A DNA stretch of 64,000 bases from assembly GCF_023712425.1 (NCBI RefSeq), contig NZ_JAMAYG010000001.1:868001-932000 (forward strand). The letters run 5' to 3'. The notes beneath the pieces were generated by a model. That model did not search any database and was not told where the DNA came from. It worked only from the letters and a program-made list of their open reading frames with translations. The stretch comes from Rothia sp. P100 (lineage in GTDB: Bacteria > Actinomycetota > Actinomycetes > Actinomycetales > Micrococcaceae). A program made the translations under genes and the position numbers. Positions 26,722-36,600 of this stretch are shown piece by piece (the stretch's first letter is position 1; each line of letters begins with the position of its first letter).

Positions 26722-27472
26722 CGCTGCCTCCTAGGGGGTTCATACCAAAAGCGCGCACTAGGTTCTCGGGAGCCAGCACGGCACCCGGCTCCCCGCTGAG
26801 CAGCACCTCATTCCGCAACAGCACGGCGGTATCAGCTAATTCGGCTAAATTGGCTAGGTCATGGGTAGAAATCAGGACGCCCGCCCCAGCATCCCGAAGT
26901 TGGCGTAGCAAGCTCATCAGCATGGTCTCACTACGTTTATCGACTCCGGCAAAGGGTTCATCCAACAGAAGCAGGCGAGCGCCCTGGGCCAAACCGCGGG
27001 CTACAAAAGCACGTTTCCGCTGGCCACCAGACAGGTTGCCGATTTGCCGGTGGGCAAGATCAAGAAGATCAACACGTTCAAGTGCTTCATCAACCGCCGC
27101 CCGGTCTGCTGCCTTTAAGCGTCGTGTGGGGCCCAAGCGCCCGTATCGCCCCATCGAAACCACATCCCGCACTGACACCGGGAAGGTGAAGTCGATGTCC
27201 TCACTCTGCGGCACATAACTCACCAGGCCCAGTTTGCGAGCCTGCGTAGGTGTTTGACCGTCAATGAGCACCTGCCCCTCAGCCGGGGTGACTCCCATAA
27301 TCGCTTTAAAGAGAGTGGATTTACCGGACCCGTTCATGCCCACCAGCCCGCAGATTTCACCGGACTGGACGCTTAGTGAGGCACCCTTGAGGGCCTGCAC
27401 CTCGCCGTAGTTCACGGTCAGACCCTGAGCGTCCAGCAAGGGCTCAGCTGGCTGGTCGCTGCTCTTGGTCAC
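26714..27472 (-). CDS. Metal ABC transporter ATP-binding protein (Mn/Zn type)
   Basis: Energises the importer. Walker A GMNGSGKST, Q-loop YVPQSEDIDFTFPVSVRDVV (typical of Mn/Zn ATPases), signature LSGGQRKRAFVARGLAQ, Walker B LLLLDEPFAGVD, H-loop STHD. The most sensible start is GTG 27472, eight bases after the lipoprotein stop; a longer start at 27502 would overlap it. 252 residues. Confidence 0.93.
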   Translation of the reverse strand: MTKSSDQPAEPLLDAQGLTVNYGEVQALKGASLSVQSGEICGLVGMNGSGKSTLFKAIMGVTPAEGQVLIDGQTPTQARKLGLVSYVPQSEDIDFTFPVSVRDVVSMGRYGRLGPTRRLKAADRAAVDEALERVDLLDLAHRQIGNLSGGQRKRAFVARGLAQGARLLLLDEPFAGVDKRSETMLMSLLRQLRDAGAGVLISTHDLANLAELADTAVLLRNEVLLSGEPGAVLAPENLVRAFGMNPLGGSGV

Positions 27473-27479
27473 AGGAAAC

Positions 27480-28412
27480 TTACTGGCCGAGCGCACGAGC
27501 AATCACCTCCGCATCATGGCGTATCAAATCCAAGTAGGTAGGCACATCCCCGCCCTCCTGCGATAGGGAGTCAACATAGAGCTCACCGGCGTAGGTAGCA
27601 CCAGATTCAGCGGCAACCTGCTGCATGGTATCTGCGGGCACGGTGGTCTCGCAGAAGACAGCAGGCACCTGTTGCTCCTTTACAAAGGTTGCCACCTCGG
27701 CCACTCGGGCGGCTGAGGGGTTACCATCACTGTTCACTGCCCAGAGGTACTTCTCAGTGAGCCCCGCATCCGCTGCCAGGTAGGAGAAGGCGCCTTCGCA
27801 GGTCACTAAGGCGCGTTGATGCTGTGGCAGGTCACCCAGGTCGGTGATCAGCTGGTCATGTACAGCCTGTAGCTCCTGCTTGTAGGCGCTGGCATTCGCT
27901 GCGAAGTCAGCAGCGTGTTGGGGGTAAAGATCGGCCAAAGCAGCGGCAATATTGTCCACATACATTTGGGCAGCTAGCGGGCTCATCCAGGCATGAGGGT
28001 TGGGCTTATCAGCTGAGTCGCCTTCCGCGATACCGATGGTCTGAACACCTTCAGAGACCGTCACGCTTTCCGCATCGGCGTCCTGCAAGAACTGCTCTAA
28101 CCAGCCTTCCAGGTGCAAGCCATTGACGAGAATGAGGTCAGCATCTGCTGCCTTTCTCACGTCAGATGGCACCGGGTCATAGTCGTGAATTTCAACCCCT
28201 GGCTTGGTTAAAGACTGCACCTCTAGGTGTTCGCCTGCCACGTTTTGGGCGAGATCGGCCAGAACGGTGAAGGTAGCTAACACGGTGGGCTTGCCACTAT
28301 CGGCAGGTTCAGGGGAGGAGCAGGCAGTCACTAGCCCGGTGATTGCAACCAGGCAGGTTATGAGAAAAGTACGCTCTGAAATGAGCCTTGGCCACCAAGT
28401 CATCATGGGCAT
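27480..28412 (-). CDS. Metal ABC transporter substrate-binding lipoprotein (Mn/Zn type)
   Basis: A cluster A-I solute-binding protein of 310 residues. The signal ends in the lipobox LVTACSS (Cys about 31), so it is lipid-anchored outside the membrane. Expected metal ligands are visible: His in EIHDYDPVPSD, His in PNPHAWMSP, Glu in CEGAFSYLA and Asp in ELYVDSLSQEGGDVPTYLD. The first gene of the three-gene operon; AAGGGA precedes the ATG. A consensus-like promoter with an embedded operator lies ~80 bases upstream. Confidence 0.93.
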   Translation of the reverse strand: MPMMTWWPRLISERTFLITCLVAITGLVTACSSPEPADSGKPTVLATFTVLADLAQNVAGEHLEVQSLTKPGVEIHDYDPVPSDVRKAADADLILVNGLHLEGWLEQFLQDADAESVTVSEGVQTIGIAEGDSADKPNPHAWMSPLAAQMYVDNIAAALADLYPQHAADFAANASAYKQELQAVHDQLITDLGDLPQHQRALVTCEGAFSYLAADAGLTEKYLWAVNSDGNPSAARVAEVATFVKEQQVPAVFCETTVPADTMQQVAAESGATYAGELYVDSLSQEGGDVPTYLDLIRHDAEVIARALGQ

Positions 28413-28490
28413 TTTGTCCCTTCGGGGTTAGGCAGAGCCTTGCGGGGTGCGTCCTTGCAACCGTTGAAGTATTCTGGCCTGTGTGCCTCC

Positions 28491-28519
28491 ATCATAAGTT
28501 CGCCTCAACGAACTTTCAA
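28491..28519 (-). promoter_or_regulatory. Promoter of the metal ABC operon with DtxR/MntR-type operator
   Basis: On the minus strand: -35 TTGAAA (28519-28514), a 17-base spacer, -10 TATGAT (28496-28491). The spacer is almost wholly a perfect inverted repeat AAGTTCG-N6-CGAACTT (28496-28515). This geometry is expected for repression by a metal-bound DtxR-family dimer. The regulator gene lies at the other end of the same cluster. Confidence 0.75.
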
Positions 28520-28535
28520 ATTTTGGGGTAGAAAA

Positions 28536-28579
28536 TAGCGCGGCGCCCCTTCATACGGTGATGAAAGGACGTCGCGCTA
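28536..28579 (-). terminator. Terminator of serS
   Basis: A long stem (28536-28554 with 28561-28579, with wobble pairs) and 6-base loop, followed on the minus strand by TTTTC. It lies 19 bases past the serS stop and just upstream of the metal ABC promoter, insulating the two. Confidence 0.85.
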
Positions 28580-28597
28580 CTACTGTTCAGCTACCCT

Positions 28598-29902
28598 TTA
28601 GGATGCTACCGGGATGATCTCTAGCCCACCCATGTAGGGGCGAAGCGCCTCGGGGATGCGCACTGAGCCGTCTGCCTGCTGGTGGGTTTCCAGCAGTGCA
28701 ACAATCCAGCGAGTGGTTGCCAGGGTGCCGTTGAGGGTGGCCACCGAGCGGGTGCCACCCTTCTTGGTCTTACCCTCAGCAGTTACGGTGTCAGCCTGGC
28801 GCTCACGTATATTCAGACGGCGTGCCTGATAGGTGGTGCAGTTGGAGGTCGAGGTCAGCTCGCGGAAAGCGCCCTGGGTAGGAACCCACGCTTCGCAGTC
28901 AAACTTACGGGCAGCGGATGAACCTAGGTCGCCCGCCGCGGTGTCGATGACGCGGTAGGACAGCTCGCACTTAGCCAGCATCTCCTCTTCCCAGGCCAAC
29001 ATCTTGGCGTGCATCTCTTCCGCCTCTTCAACGGGGCAGTAGACAAACATTTCTGCTTTGTTGAACTGGTGCACGCGGATGATGCCGCGGGTATCCTTAC
29101 CGGCAGAGCCAGCTTCGCGGCGGTAGCAGGAGGACCAACCCAGGTACTTCTTCGGGCCCTTTTCGAAGTCAATGATTTCATCGGCGTGGTAGCCGGCGAG
29201 CGCCACCTCGGAGGTGCCCACCAGGTAGAGGTCATCGCGTTCTAGGCGGTAAATCTCATCGTCGTGCTCCACGTTGAAGCCGGTGCCGTTCATGGTTTCG
29301 GGGCGCACCAGGGTGGGGGTGGTCATCATGGTGAAACCGTTGGCGGTTGCCTGATCGAGGGCCATCCACATCAGAGCCTGCTCCAGGCGGGCTACATGGC
29401 CCTTGAGGAAGTAGAAGCGGGAGCCAGATACCTTAGCACCGCGCGCCATATCAATACCGTCCACCAATTCACCGATTTCTAGGTGGTCGCGGGGCTCAAA
29501 GCCTTCGGCCTCAAAATTGCGGGGTTCACCTACGGTCTTGACAACGGTGTAGTCGTCTTCGCCGCCGGCGGGGATGCCATCAATGATCAGGTTGGCCACC
29601 GAGCTGACCAGTTGTTCCTGGTTCTTCTGAGCTTCCTCGCTAGCTGCCTTAGCTTCTGAAACCTTCTGCGAAAGCTCCTTTACCTCAGCCAGTAGCGCCT
29701 GCTTTTCTTCCTTAGCAGCCTTGCCAATTTTCTTTGAGAAGACGTTCTGCTCTGCACGCAGGGCCTCAAATTCAGAGATTTTCTGGCGGCGGGTAGTGTC
29801 AGCTTCCAGAATCTGGTCGATGAGGGTTTCGTCGGCGCCACGGGCACGCTGGGAGGCGCGGAAAGCGTCGGGGGTTTCGCGGAGGAGGTTAATGTCGATC
29901 AT
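28598..29902 (-). CDS. serS: Seryl-tRNA synthetase
   Basis: Charges tRNA-Ser. The N-terminal coiled-coil arm (about 25-100, rich in Glu/Lys/Ala/Gln) is followed by the class II core: motif 2 [22 protein letters not shown] and motif 3 [29 protein letters not shown] and [14 protein letters not shown] are family signatures. Length 434 is normal; ATG 29902 opens with [17 protein letters not shown], the usual N-terminus. Divergent from the lipid kinase. Confidence 0.97.
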   Translation of the reverse strand: MIDINLLRETPDAFRASQRARGADETLIDQILEADTTRRQKISEFEALRAEQNVFSKKIGKAAKEEKQALLAEVKELSQKVSEAKAASEEAQKNQEQLVSSVANLIIDGIPAGGEDDYTVVKTVGEPRNFEAEGFEPRDHLEIGELVDGIDMARGAKVSGSRFYFLKGHVARLEQALMWMALDQATANGFTMMTTPTLVRPETMNGTGFNVEHDDEIYRLERDDLYLVGTSEVALAGYHADEIIDFEKGPKKYLGWSSCYRREAGSAGKDTRGIIRVHQFNKAEMFVYCPVEEAEEMHAKMLAWEEEMLAKCELSYRVIDTAAGDLGSSAARKFDCEAWVPTQGAFRELTSTSNCTTYQARRLNIRERQADTVTAEGKTKKGGTRSVATLNGTLATTRWIVALLETHQQADGSVRIPEALRPYMGGLEIIPVAS

Positions 29903-30021
29903 GCCCTTAAATTTACCGCAGTTTTAGAGAGGTTCTAGTTTTAAACGGTGCGAGCACTGTCAAGGAGACGCCTGTAGCGTACTACACACCACAAGTGGCT
30001 TCTTTTCAGTATGCTAAACAT

Positions 30022-31185
30022 ATGGTTTCCCGTTCAACAATTCTTGTGGCTTCTGTAACTGGTGCTGGGGTGGCCGCCACTGCGTCCGCTCTCTTGATGC
30101 GTCGGGCAAGACTCGCCCGCCCGGATCTCTTCCCGGTTTACCGCCCCCTGCACCGCATGATTGAACCGGGTGAACCGCGGCAGGTAGCGGTGATTTATAA
30201 CCCCACTAAAACCCGGGCGGAGGCAGCGGTACGCATGATTACCGCCCAGCTGGGTTTCGCTAATTGGCCGCGTGCTTTCTTCTACGAGAGCACTCTTGAG
30301 GATCCCGGTACCGGTCTTGCTCAGCAGGCCGTCAAAGACGGCGCCGATATCGTGATTGCTGTGGGCGGTGACGGCACCGTACGCGCCGTGGCCAACGGGC
30401 TAGCTGGTACGGACGCCCGGCTGGGTGTGGTACCCCTGGGTACCGGCAATTTGCTAGCGCGCAACCTTGAACTTGATATTTCTGACCTCAACGGCTGTAT
30501 TAACGTGGCCCTGCACGGCACCAGCCAGGCCATTGACATGATTCATCTTGAGCTGACCGGTCACGGCAAGGAGCTTGACCCCATTGACTACCTGGTCATG
30601 GGCGGGGCCGGGTTTGATGCCCAAATTATGAACGACACCCGCGAGGATTTGAAGGCGAAAATTGGTTGGTTGGCCTACGTGGGTGCCAGCTTCAAACACG
30701 TCTTTACCCGCCGGCGTCCTGCACAGATTTCTGTGGATGGCGGCACCCCCTTTGCCCGAAAAATCCGCACCGTTCTGATTGCCAACTGCGGCAAGATTCA
30801 AGGCGGGCTTAATCTGGCGTCAGTTGCTGAAGCTTCAGACGGGCGTCTTGAGGTGATTGTTCTGACCCCGCGCAACGTGGTCAGCTGGCTACGCCTGGCT
30901 GGGCAGTACATGACACGCCGCCCCGACACCCGCTTCCCCGTTGTAGAGCACTTTGTGGGCACTAGCGTAACGGTGGACTTCCCCCGCCAGCCCCTGCCCG
31001 TTGAGGTGGATGGAGATGTGCTGGGCGAGGTTGACTCGATGACAGCCACCGTGGTGCCCGGCGCTGTGAACGTTAACGTCTACCCTGAAGAGCTGGAGAT
31101 CCGCACCTTCTCTGACCTGGTCGAAGCGCGTGAAGACCTGGTTGAACAGCAGGTGCGCTGGTGGCAGAGGCTACTGCGGCTCTAA
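30022..31185 (+). CDS. Diacylglycerol kinase-like lipid kinase
   Basis: A DAGK/LCB5-family kinase of 387 residues that phosphorylates a lipid alcohol. The ATP-binding motif GGDGTVRAVANGL is at about 115-127 and GTGNLLARNLELD at 140. An N-terminal hydrophobic segment (about 6-26) may anchor it in the membrane. The conserved GGAGFDAQIM and LPVEVDGD motifs (metal/structural sites in the C-terminal domain) are present. Phospholipid recycling is the likely role; the exact lipid is unknown. Confidence 0.88.
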   Translation: MVSRSTILVASVTGAGVAATASALLMRRARLARPDLFPVYRPLHRMIEPGEPRQVAVIYNPTKTRAEAAVRMITAQLGFANWPRAFFYESTLEDPGTGLAQQAVKDGADIVIAVGGDGTVRAVANGLAGTDARLGVVPLGTGNLLARNLELDISDLNGCINVALHGTSQAIDMIHLELTGHGKELDPIDYLVMGGAGFDAQIMNDTREDLKAKIGWLAYVGASFKHVFTRRRPAQISVDGGTPFARKIRTVLIANCGKIQGGLNLASVAEASDGRLEVIVLTPRNVVSWLRLAGQYMTRRPDTRFPVVEHFVGTSVTVDFPRQPLPVEVDGDVLGEVDSMTATVVPGAVNVNVYPEELEIRTFSDLVEAREDLVEQQVRWWQRLLRL

Positions 31186-31201
31186 CGGCACCCATCGGAC
31201 C

Positions 31202-32155
31202 TTAGATGTTGTGTTTGAGACCCTCAGGGCGGCCACCGACAAAGAGGGCCTCAACCCAATCGCGGGCGGCGTCAAAGGCATCCTCGCTGTGGAGGGTGTC
31301 TACAGCGGTGACGCGCTGGTCAGCGCGGGGATAAGAGCCCAAATACTGCACCCCCGGTGAGACCCGGTGGATGCCGCGCAGGGCGTCCCGCACACGAGCA
31401 TCATGCAGGTGCCCATCAATATCGATGGAGAAAAAGTAGGAGCCCAAGAACTCGCCGGTGGGGCGCGATTCAATGCGGGAGAGGTTGATCCCGCGAGTAG
31501 AGAACTGTTCGAGCAGGTCAAGCAGCGCGCCAGGGCGATCTTGCGGCAGCGGAATCACCAGGGTGGTTTTGTCAGCTCCTGTGGGAGCAGGCGCAGGTTT
31601 GTTGCGGGCAACCAGCACAAAGCGGGTGACCGCGTTCTTGTTATCACCGATGTTGTGCGCTAGCATCTCAAGGTCCGGGTGTTGCTGAGCTACCGTGGGC
31701 GAGCAGACAGCTGCCTGGTAGCCGGGGTTTTCATGGAGCAACCCCAGTGCAGCAGCGGCTGTGGACGATCCCGGCACGTAGTCCACACCCCGCAGGTTAG
31801 CTGCCACCCAGGCACGCACCTGCGCCCAGGCGTGGGTGTGGGTTGAAACGGTTCTAATATCTTCAAGGCTCACACCGGGGCGGGCTACCAACACGAAGGT
31901 GATGGGCACCAAAACTTCGCGGATAATCCGTAGATCAGCACCGCCTGCAGCGATAGCATCCAGGGTTGCAGTCACCCCACCTTCCACCGAGTTCTCGATG
32001 GGCACCATGGCGGCATCTGCCTCCCCGTTGCGTAGTCGCTCCAAAGCATCAGGGACGCTCGTAGCGGGCACACGGGCAGCATCCAGGGCGCCGGGTACGG
32101 TCAGCAGAGCTGCTTCGGTGAAGGTGCCGCTGGGGCCTAGGTAGGTGTAACGCAT
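31202..32155 (-). CDS. pheA: Prephenate dehydratase
   Basis: Converts prephenate to phenylpyruvate in phenylalanine synthesis. From ATG 32155 (317 residues): YLGPSGTFTEAALL at the N-terminus, AMVPIENSVEGGV (about 60), NKNAVTRFVLVAR with the catalytic TRF motif, and a C-terminal ACT domain GALLDLLEQFSTRGINLSRIESRPTG, the ESRP motif that binds Phe for feedback inhibition. It is the mono-functional form without chorismate mutase. Convergent with the lipid kinase gene, 16 bases apart. Confidence 0.95.
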   Translation of the reverse strand: MRYTYLGPSGTFTEAALLTVPGALDAARVPATSVPDALERLRNGEADAAMVPIENSVEGGVTATLDAIAAGGADLRIIREVLVPITFVLVARPGVSLEDIRTVSTHTHAWAQVRAWVAANLRGVDYVPGSSTAAAALGLLHENPGYQAAVCSPTVAQQHPDLEMLAHNIGDNKNAVTRFVLVARNKPAPAPTGADKTTLVIPLPQDRPGALLDLLEQFSTRGINLSRIESRPTGEFLGSYFFSIDIDGHLHDARVRDALRGIHRVSPGVQYLGSYPRADQRVTAVDTLHSEDAFDAARDWVEALFVGGRPEGLKHNI

Positions 32156-32251
32156 GGTTAACCAGTCTAGTGCGCCCCTTGGCCCTATCCTAGGGGGTGC
32201 GGGGCAGCGTCCGGCAGGTGAGAGAAACGGCGGCACGATGCCCCAAAAATT

Positions 32252-33472
32252 TTATCGCTGATAGGGGTTCTGGGTCTGCTGGTAGTAGACCGCGGCAGGC
32301 TGCACTGGCAAGGGTGATGACTGAGAGGGGTGGCCTGACCGGTCACGTGAAGGTGTGAGGCAAAGCAGCAGCGGTATGAAGCCCAGCCACCAGAATCCCA
32401 CGATAGGACCAACCCCCATCATGCCGGTGACAGGGAGCATGAGGACATCCAGCAGAATCCCCACGAAGCAGAGCGCCCACCAGGGTGAGAAACCGGCATC
32501 GCGCAGGCGTCGCAGTTGAAGCCCGAGGCTCAGGCTGATCCCAATGATGTAGCTCAGCATGAATGCCACCCACGCTAAGATAATGCCCGCCAGGCCCATC
32601 ATGACTTCCCCAAAGCCGTGCATTTTGTCACCGGGTTGCCCTGTCTCTGGAGCTATCCACAGCATGAAGAGGAAGATGGCAGCGCACACCAAGGCAGTGA
32701 TAGCGGCCCAGAAGGCAAAGACCCACCAGTATTCGCTGCGCGAGGCTCTGCCCTTGTAGAGAGTCATGTATGAAAAGAAGTTGCTCAGGGCGATGCCACA
32801 ACCAACCCGAGGGCGGGGCAGACCATCAGTGGGGTGCTGGGAGACAAGCGTCGGCACCGTGTGTGAACCGTTGACCGGGTGCTCTGCGGCGAGCTGGTGA
32901 GGGTTTGCAGTGAAAGAGCCACCCGGTGTCATGTCGGTGGTAACCGGCGCTGACGGGAGGAGCGTAAGACCCATCAATGCAAGGATAGGTATAACGGGGA
33001 GGAGCGTGCCGGTGGTCCAGAAACCCAACCACTGCAGCAGTAACCCCAGGGGCGCAGCCAGGAGTAGCCATGCCAGCTGGGGGCTGAACCCGACGTCGCG
33101 CAGGCGCCGGGCAGCCAGTGAAGCGAGGAGCGCGGGTAAAAGGATGTGCACCAGAATTTGAACGCCACAGTACATCAGAATAAGGCCTAGGCCAATGAGG
33201 CTGAAGGTTTGACCGTCGTAGCGGTAGCTGGCGGTAAGACGGTCAAGGAAGAATTGAAGCACCAGAAGGACTGGCAGACAGAGCAGCACCAGGGCGCCTA
33301 CTCCCCAGGCTTCGCTGCGTGATGCTCTGCCGCGGAAGGTTGTGAGGTAGGTGAAGAGATTACCCCAGGCGTGTGCCAGACCCGCGTCGGGGCGCGGGTG
33401 TGGGTCTTGGGGGTGGTGGGTATCGCGCCGCGAGATACGTTTACGCACGGGTGCGACTTCTGGGGCTGACAT
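32252..33472 (-). CDS. Tandem DUF805 membrane protein
   Basis: A 406-residue protein with two DUF805 modules. Each begins with an N-terminal amphipathic motif followed by helices: NLFTYLTTFRGRASRSEAWGVGALV (about 38-62) and NFFSYMTLYKGRASRSEYWWVFAFW (about 225-249). Each module then has three to four TM segments and the LRRLRDAGFSP-type motif (RRLRDVGFSPQLAW and LRRLRDAGFSPWWAL). ATG 33472 follows GGGAG at the right spacing. The paralogous halves suggest an internal duplication. Function unknown. Confidence 0.88.
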   Translation of the reverse strand: MSAPEVAPVRKRISRRDTHHPQDPHPRPDAGLAHAWGNLFTYLTTFRGRASRSEAWGVGALVLLCLPVLLVLQFFLDRLTASYRYDGQTFSLIGLGLILMYCGVQILVHILLPALLASLAARRLRDVGFSPQLAWLLLAAPLGLLLQWLGFWTTGTLLPVIPILALMGLTLLPSAPVTTDMTPGGSFTANPHQLAAEHPVNGSHTVPTLVSQHPTDGLPRPRVGCGIALSNFFSYMTLYKGRASRSEYWWVFAFWAAITALVCAAIFLFMLWIAPETGQPGDKMHGFGEVMMGLAGIILAWVAFMLSYIIGISLSLGLQLRRLRDAGFSPWWALCFVGILLDVLMLPVTGMMGVGPIVGFWWLGFIPLLLCLTPSRDRSGHPSQSSPLPVQPAAVYYQQTQNPYQR

Positions 33473-33621
33473 GGTTTCTCCCTTGTTCATTTCTGCTTGT
33501 AATAGCCATTGCTACCACTGGAAATATGACATGACAAGGGTGTTTATTAGGCTTTCCACTCAGAGCACCAGGGTGAGCGTTCCAAAGGCGGCACGTCATA
33601 AACTATTCCGGCCAGGGAGAG

Positions 33622-36600
33622 TCACGCCGTAGATTTTGCAAGCGCAAAGAAATCTGCCGGCATCGGACGTTCTAACTCCCATTTGATATGCATAGGCTTT
33701 GAGCCAGTGTGACTCCGGTATGAAACCGGGCCCACAAAGAGATAAGGAGCTGTGCCGATATCGTTCGTTCTCGTGTACCTAACGAATAGTAAGGGAACCT
33801 TGCCCAAGGCATTGTGTCGCTGATAGATTTCGCCCAAGCGATTATCTGGAGACGTTGGGTTCTGTGAGTCCCAAGCAAACTCGGTTTCAGTTATCGCGTA
33901 GTCCCGGTACATGGTTTCAGGGGTGTAGTACTTCTCAGACTTGTTGAGGGTAACGGTTAGAGCAATTGTCGCTGTTTCATCAGCTTCAAGAACACCGTTT
34001 ACCGCCCCACCCGGGCTAGGGTTATTCTCTGCTTCATGTCGCCCTAGAGCAGCAAAGATTTCTTCGCGACTGTAGTAGGCGTGAGTTTGTAGGGGGACGT
34101 CCATGGGCAGGCTCTGAGAAACCTGCGGAGAGTGCCGGTCAGCGTTAAGGCGGTAAGCCCATATCTGTATGAGCTCTTGAATAAAGTAGGGGTGCTGCCG
34201 CAGCTCACTGAGCCCCTGGTCCAGAGTGAATTTATTTTCCCCTGTCTTAAATTTCCCATAGGGCCAGAAGGAAAACAGCAACATCCAGGCATACCGTTTT
34301 TCAGTAGTTGATAGATCAGCTTCCCGCCGATCTTCAGTCAAGAGACGCTGATAAGTATTAACTCTTGCCTCATCGTTCACATGCGACAGTCCCTTGATAC
34401 GGCTTGACAGATACTCCGTCATGGAACCCTTTTGATAAAGTTCAGGTATTTTGGGGATCTGCCCTGCCTGGTCCAGCAAGAAGGTAAAGGTAAGCCCCTT
34501 CTGGTGAGCAGTCTTCCGTCCGTAGATATGCGCTAGGTCTAACCCATAATGCTCTAGATAGGGTTCCAGCAGGTCAGTAACAATGACCTCAAAGTTCTTT
34601 TTCTTTTGCTCCTCAGCAAATATTTTGAGGTTATCTGCCAAAACCTCAATTTTGGGGTTCAGCGCATCTTTAATGCTCTTAAGAACCTGCTGCTGAGTCT
34701 TTTTATCTAGCTGGATGCTACAACCGGGCGGAAGCATGGGGGCTTCGATATCTTTAGATGTCAGAACACCGGTCCTGGTGAGCGACCGCATTTTTTGGTC
34801 GAACCGAAACCCTTTGGCCTGATTCCCGACGAAATCAAGGACGACCAGCACAGCTTTGTCGGGCGATCGCCTTAGCCCTCGCCCGAGCTGCTGTTGAAAA
34901 AGCGTTGGGGACTGAGTTGGGCGTAGCATCAGCAAGGTATCTACCTCGGGGATATCCACCCCCTCATTAAAGAGGTTTACGGTAAATACCGTCGTTAGTT
35001 CATCCTCAGGATTTTTTAGCCGGCGAATGACATCGGCTCGGTGCTCTTCGGTATCCGTGCCAATGAGATAGGTGGCAGGAAGATTAGCCTTGTTGAATTG
35101 GTCTGCCATGTACTGTGCATGGGCCCTATCAACGCAAAACCCGATAGCCTTCATGCTCTGAGGGTCAGCGATTTTCTGGTCAATCTGCTCCAGAATTAGG
35201 GCTACACGCCGCTTATTCTCAAGATAATACTTTGATAGCTCACTATCCCTGTAGCTTCCGCGCTCAAAAGTTACCCCACTGAGATCAGTTGCATCGTTAA
35301 TGCCGTAGTAGTGGAAGGGAACCAGCAGGTCTGCCTCAAGGGCGTCCCATAATCTCAGCTGAGTAGCTATTCGTCCATCGAAGTATTCAACAGCTACATT
35401 TTTACCGTCTGTTCGCTCCGGCGTAGCAGTAAGGCCAAGCAACTCCTGAGGCTGAAAATAGCCCAGTACTTTTTGATAGCTGACTGCAGAGGCATGGTGA
35501 AACTCATCGACAATAACTACGTCGAAATGGTCAGGTGCGAAACGATCCCTGCCACTGTTAGAAAGCGTTTGGATCGTCGCAAAAACGTGCTCATTGCGCT
35601 CAGGTATCAGTCCGCCAAAATACTGTTCACCAAAGTTGGCATCACGCATCACCGTAGCAAATGCACTCTGTGACTGGTTCAAGATTTCAGCTTGATGAGC
35701 CACAAACAGAAGCCGTAGCCGCCGTCCTGCCTGGTCGCATAGCCTCTTGTAGTCAAGAGCAGAGAAAATAGTTTTACCGGTTCCGGTAGCTGCCACTGCT
35801 AAATTACGGTGATGCTCATTCTGTCTTTCAGACTGTAGTTCATCAAGCATGATTGCTTGGTGCGTATAGGGGTGCACATCAACGTGAGAGTAGTTAATGG
35901 ACAAATTGGGGCGGGTTTGTGCCCCCTGTCCTATTTTTGCCTCGACTAACGAACTATCTAGTTTTTGTATGTCTTCTTCAGAGCCCATATAGGCCTCAAA
36001 CTGTGGTGATTCCCAATAGCCTTGGAAGGCAGCATTAAACTGACCCAAGATACCCGGGGTAACGGTATTAGAGATACGGACGTTCCACTCAAGACCATCG
36101 GTAAGAGCAGCATGAGAAAGGTTTGAGCTCCCCACATACCCCGTAGAAAAACCTGTATTTCGGTGGAAAAGCCATGCCTTGGCGTGTAGACGAGTTGAGT
36201 TCTTTTCGTAGCTGATTTTGACCTGGGCACCGTATTTTTCAACCAGTTGGTCTACTGCTTTTCGGTCGGTAGCGCCCATATAGGTTGTTGTAATAACTCG
36301 AAAAGGGATACCTCGACGCTTTAAAATATCAAGTTGAGGCGCTAGGACGTTGACCCCGGTCAGCTTCAAGAAGGAGCAAAGCAAGTCCACCCGATCTGCG
36401 CTCTCCAACTCTCTCTTAAGTTCCTCACCCAGCCTGGGCTCTTTAGGGTTATTGGTCAACAGCGCAACGTTACTTAGGGGTGTTACAGGGCGCAGAGTAG
36501 CTTGAGTTTGATTCTTTGGTTTGAGCTCGGTCAGCTGGATGAGATTCCCTGCATTTTTTACATCCGTAGGTCTGGCAATTTCATCTGAACCTAGATCTTC

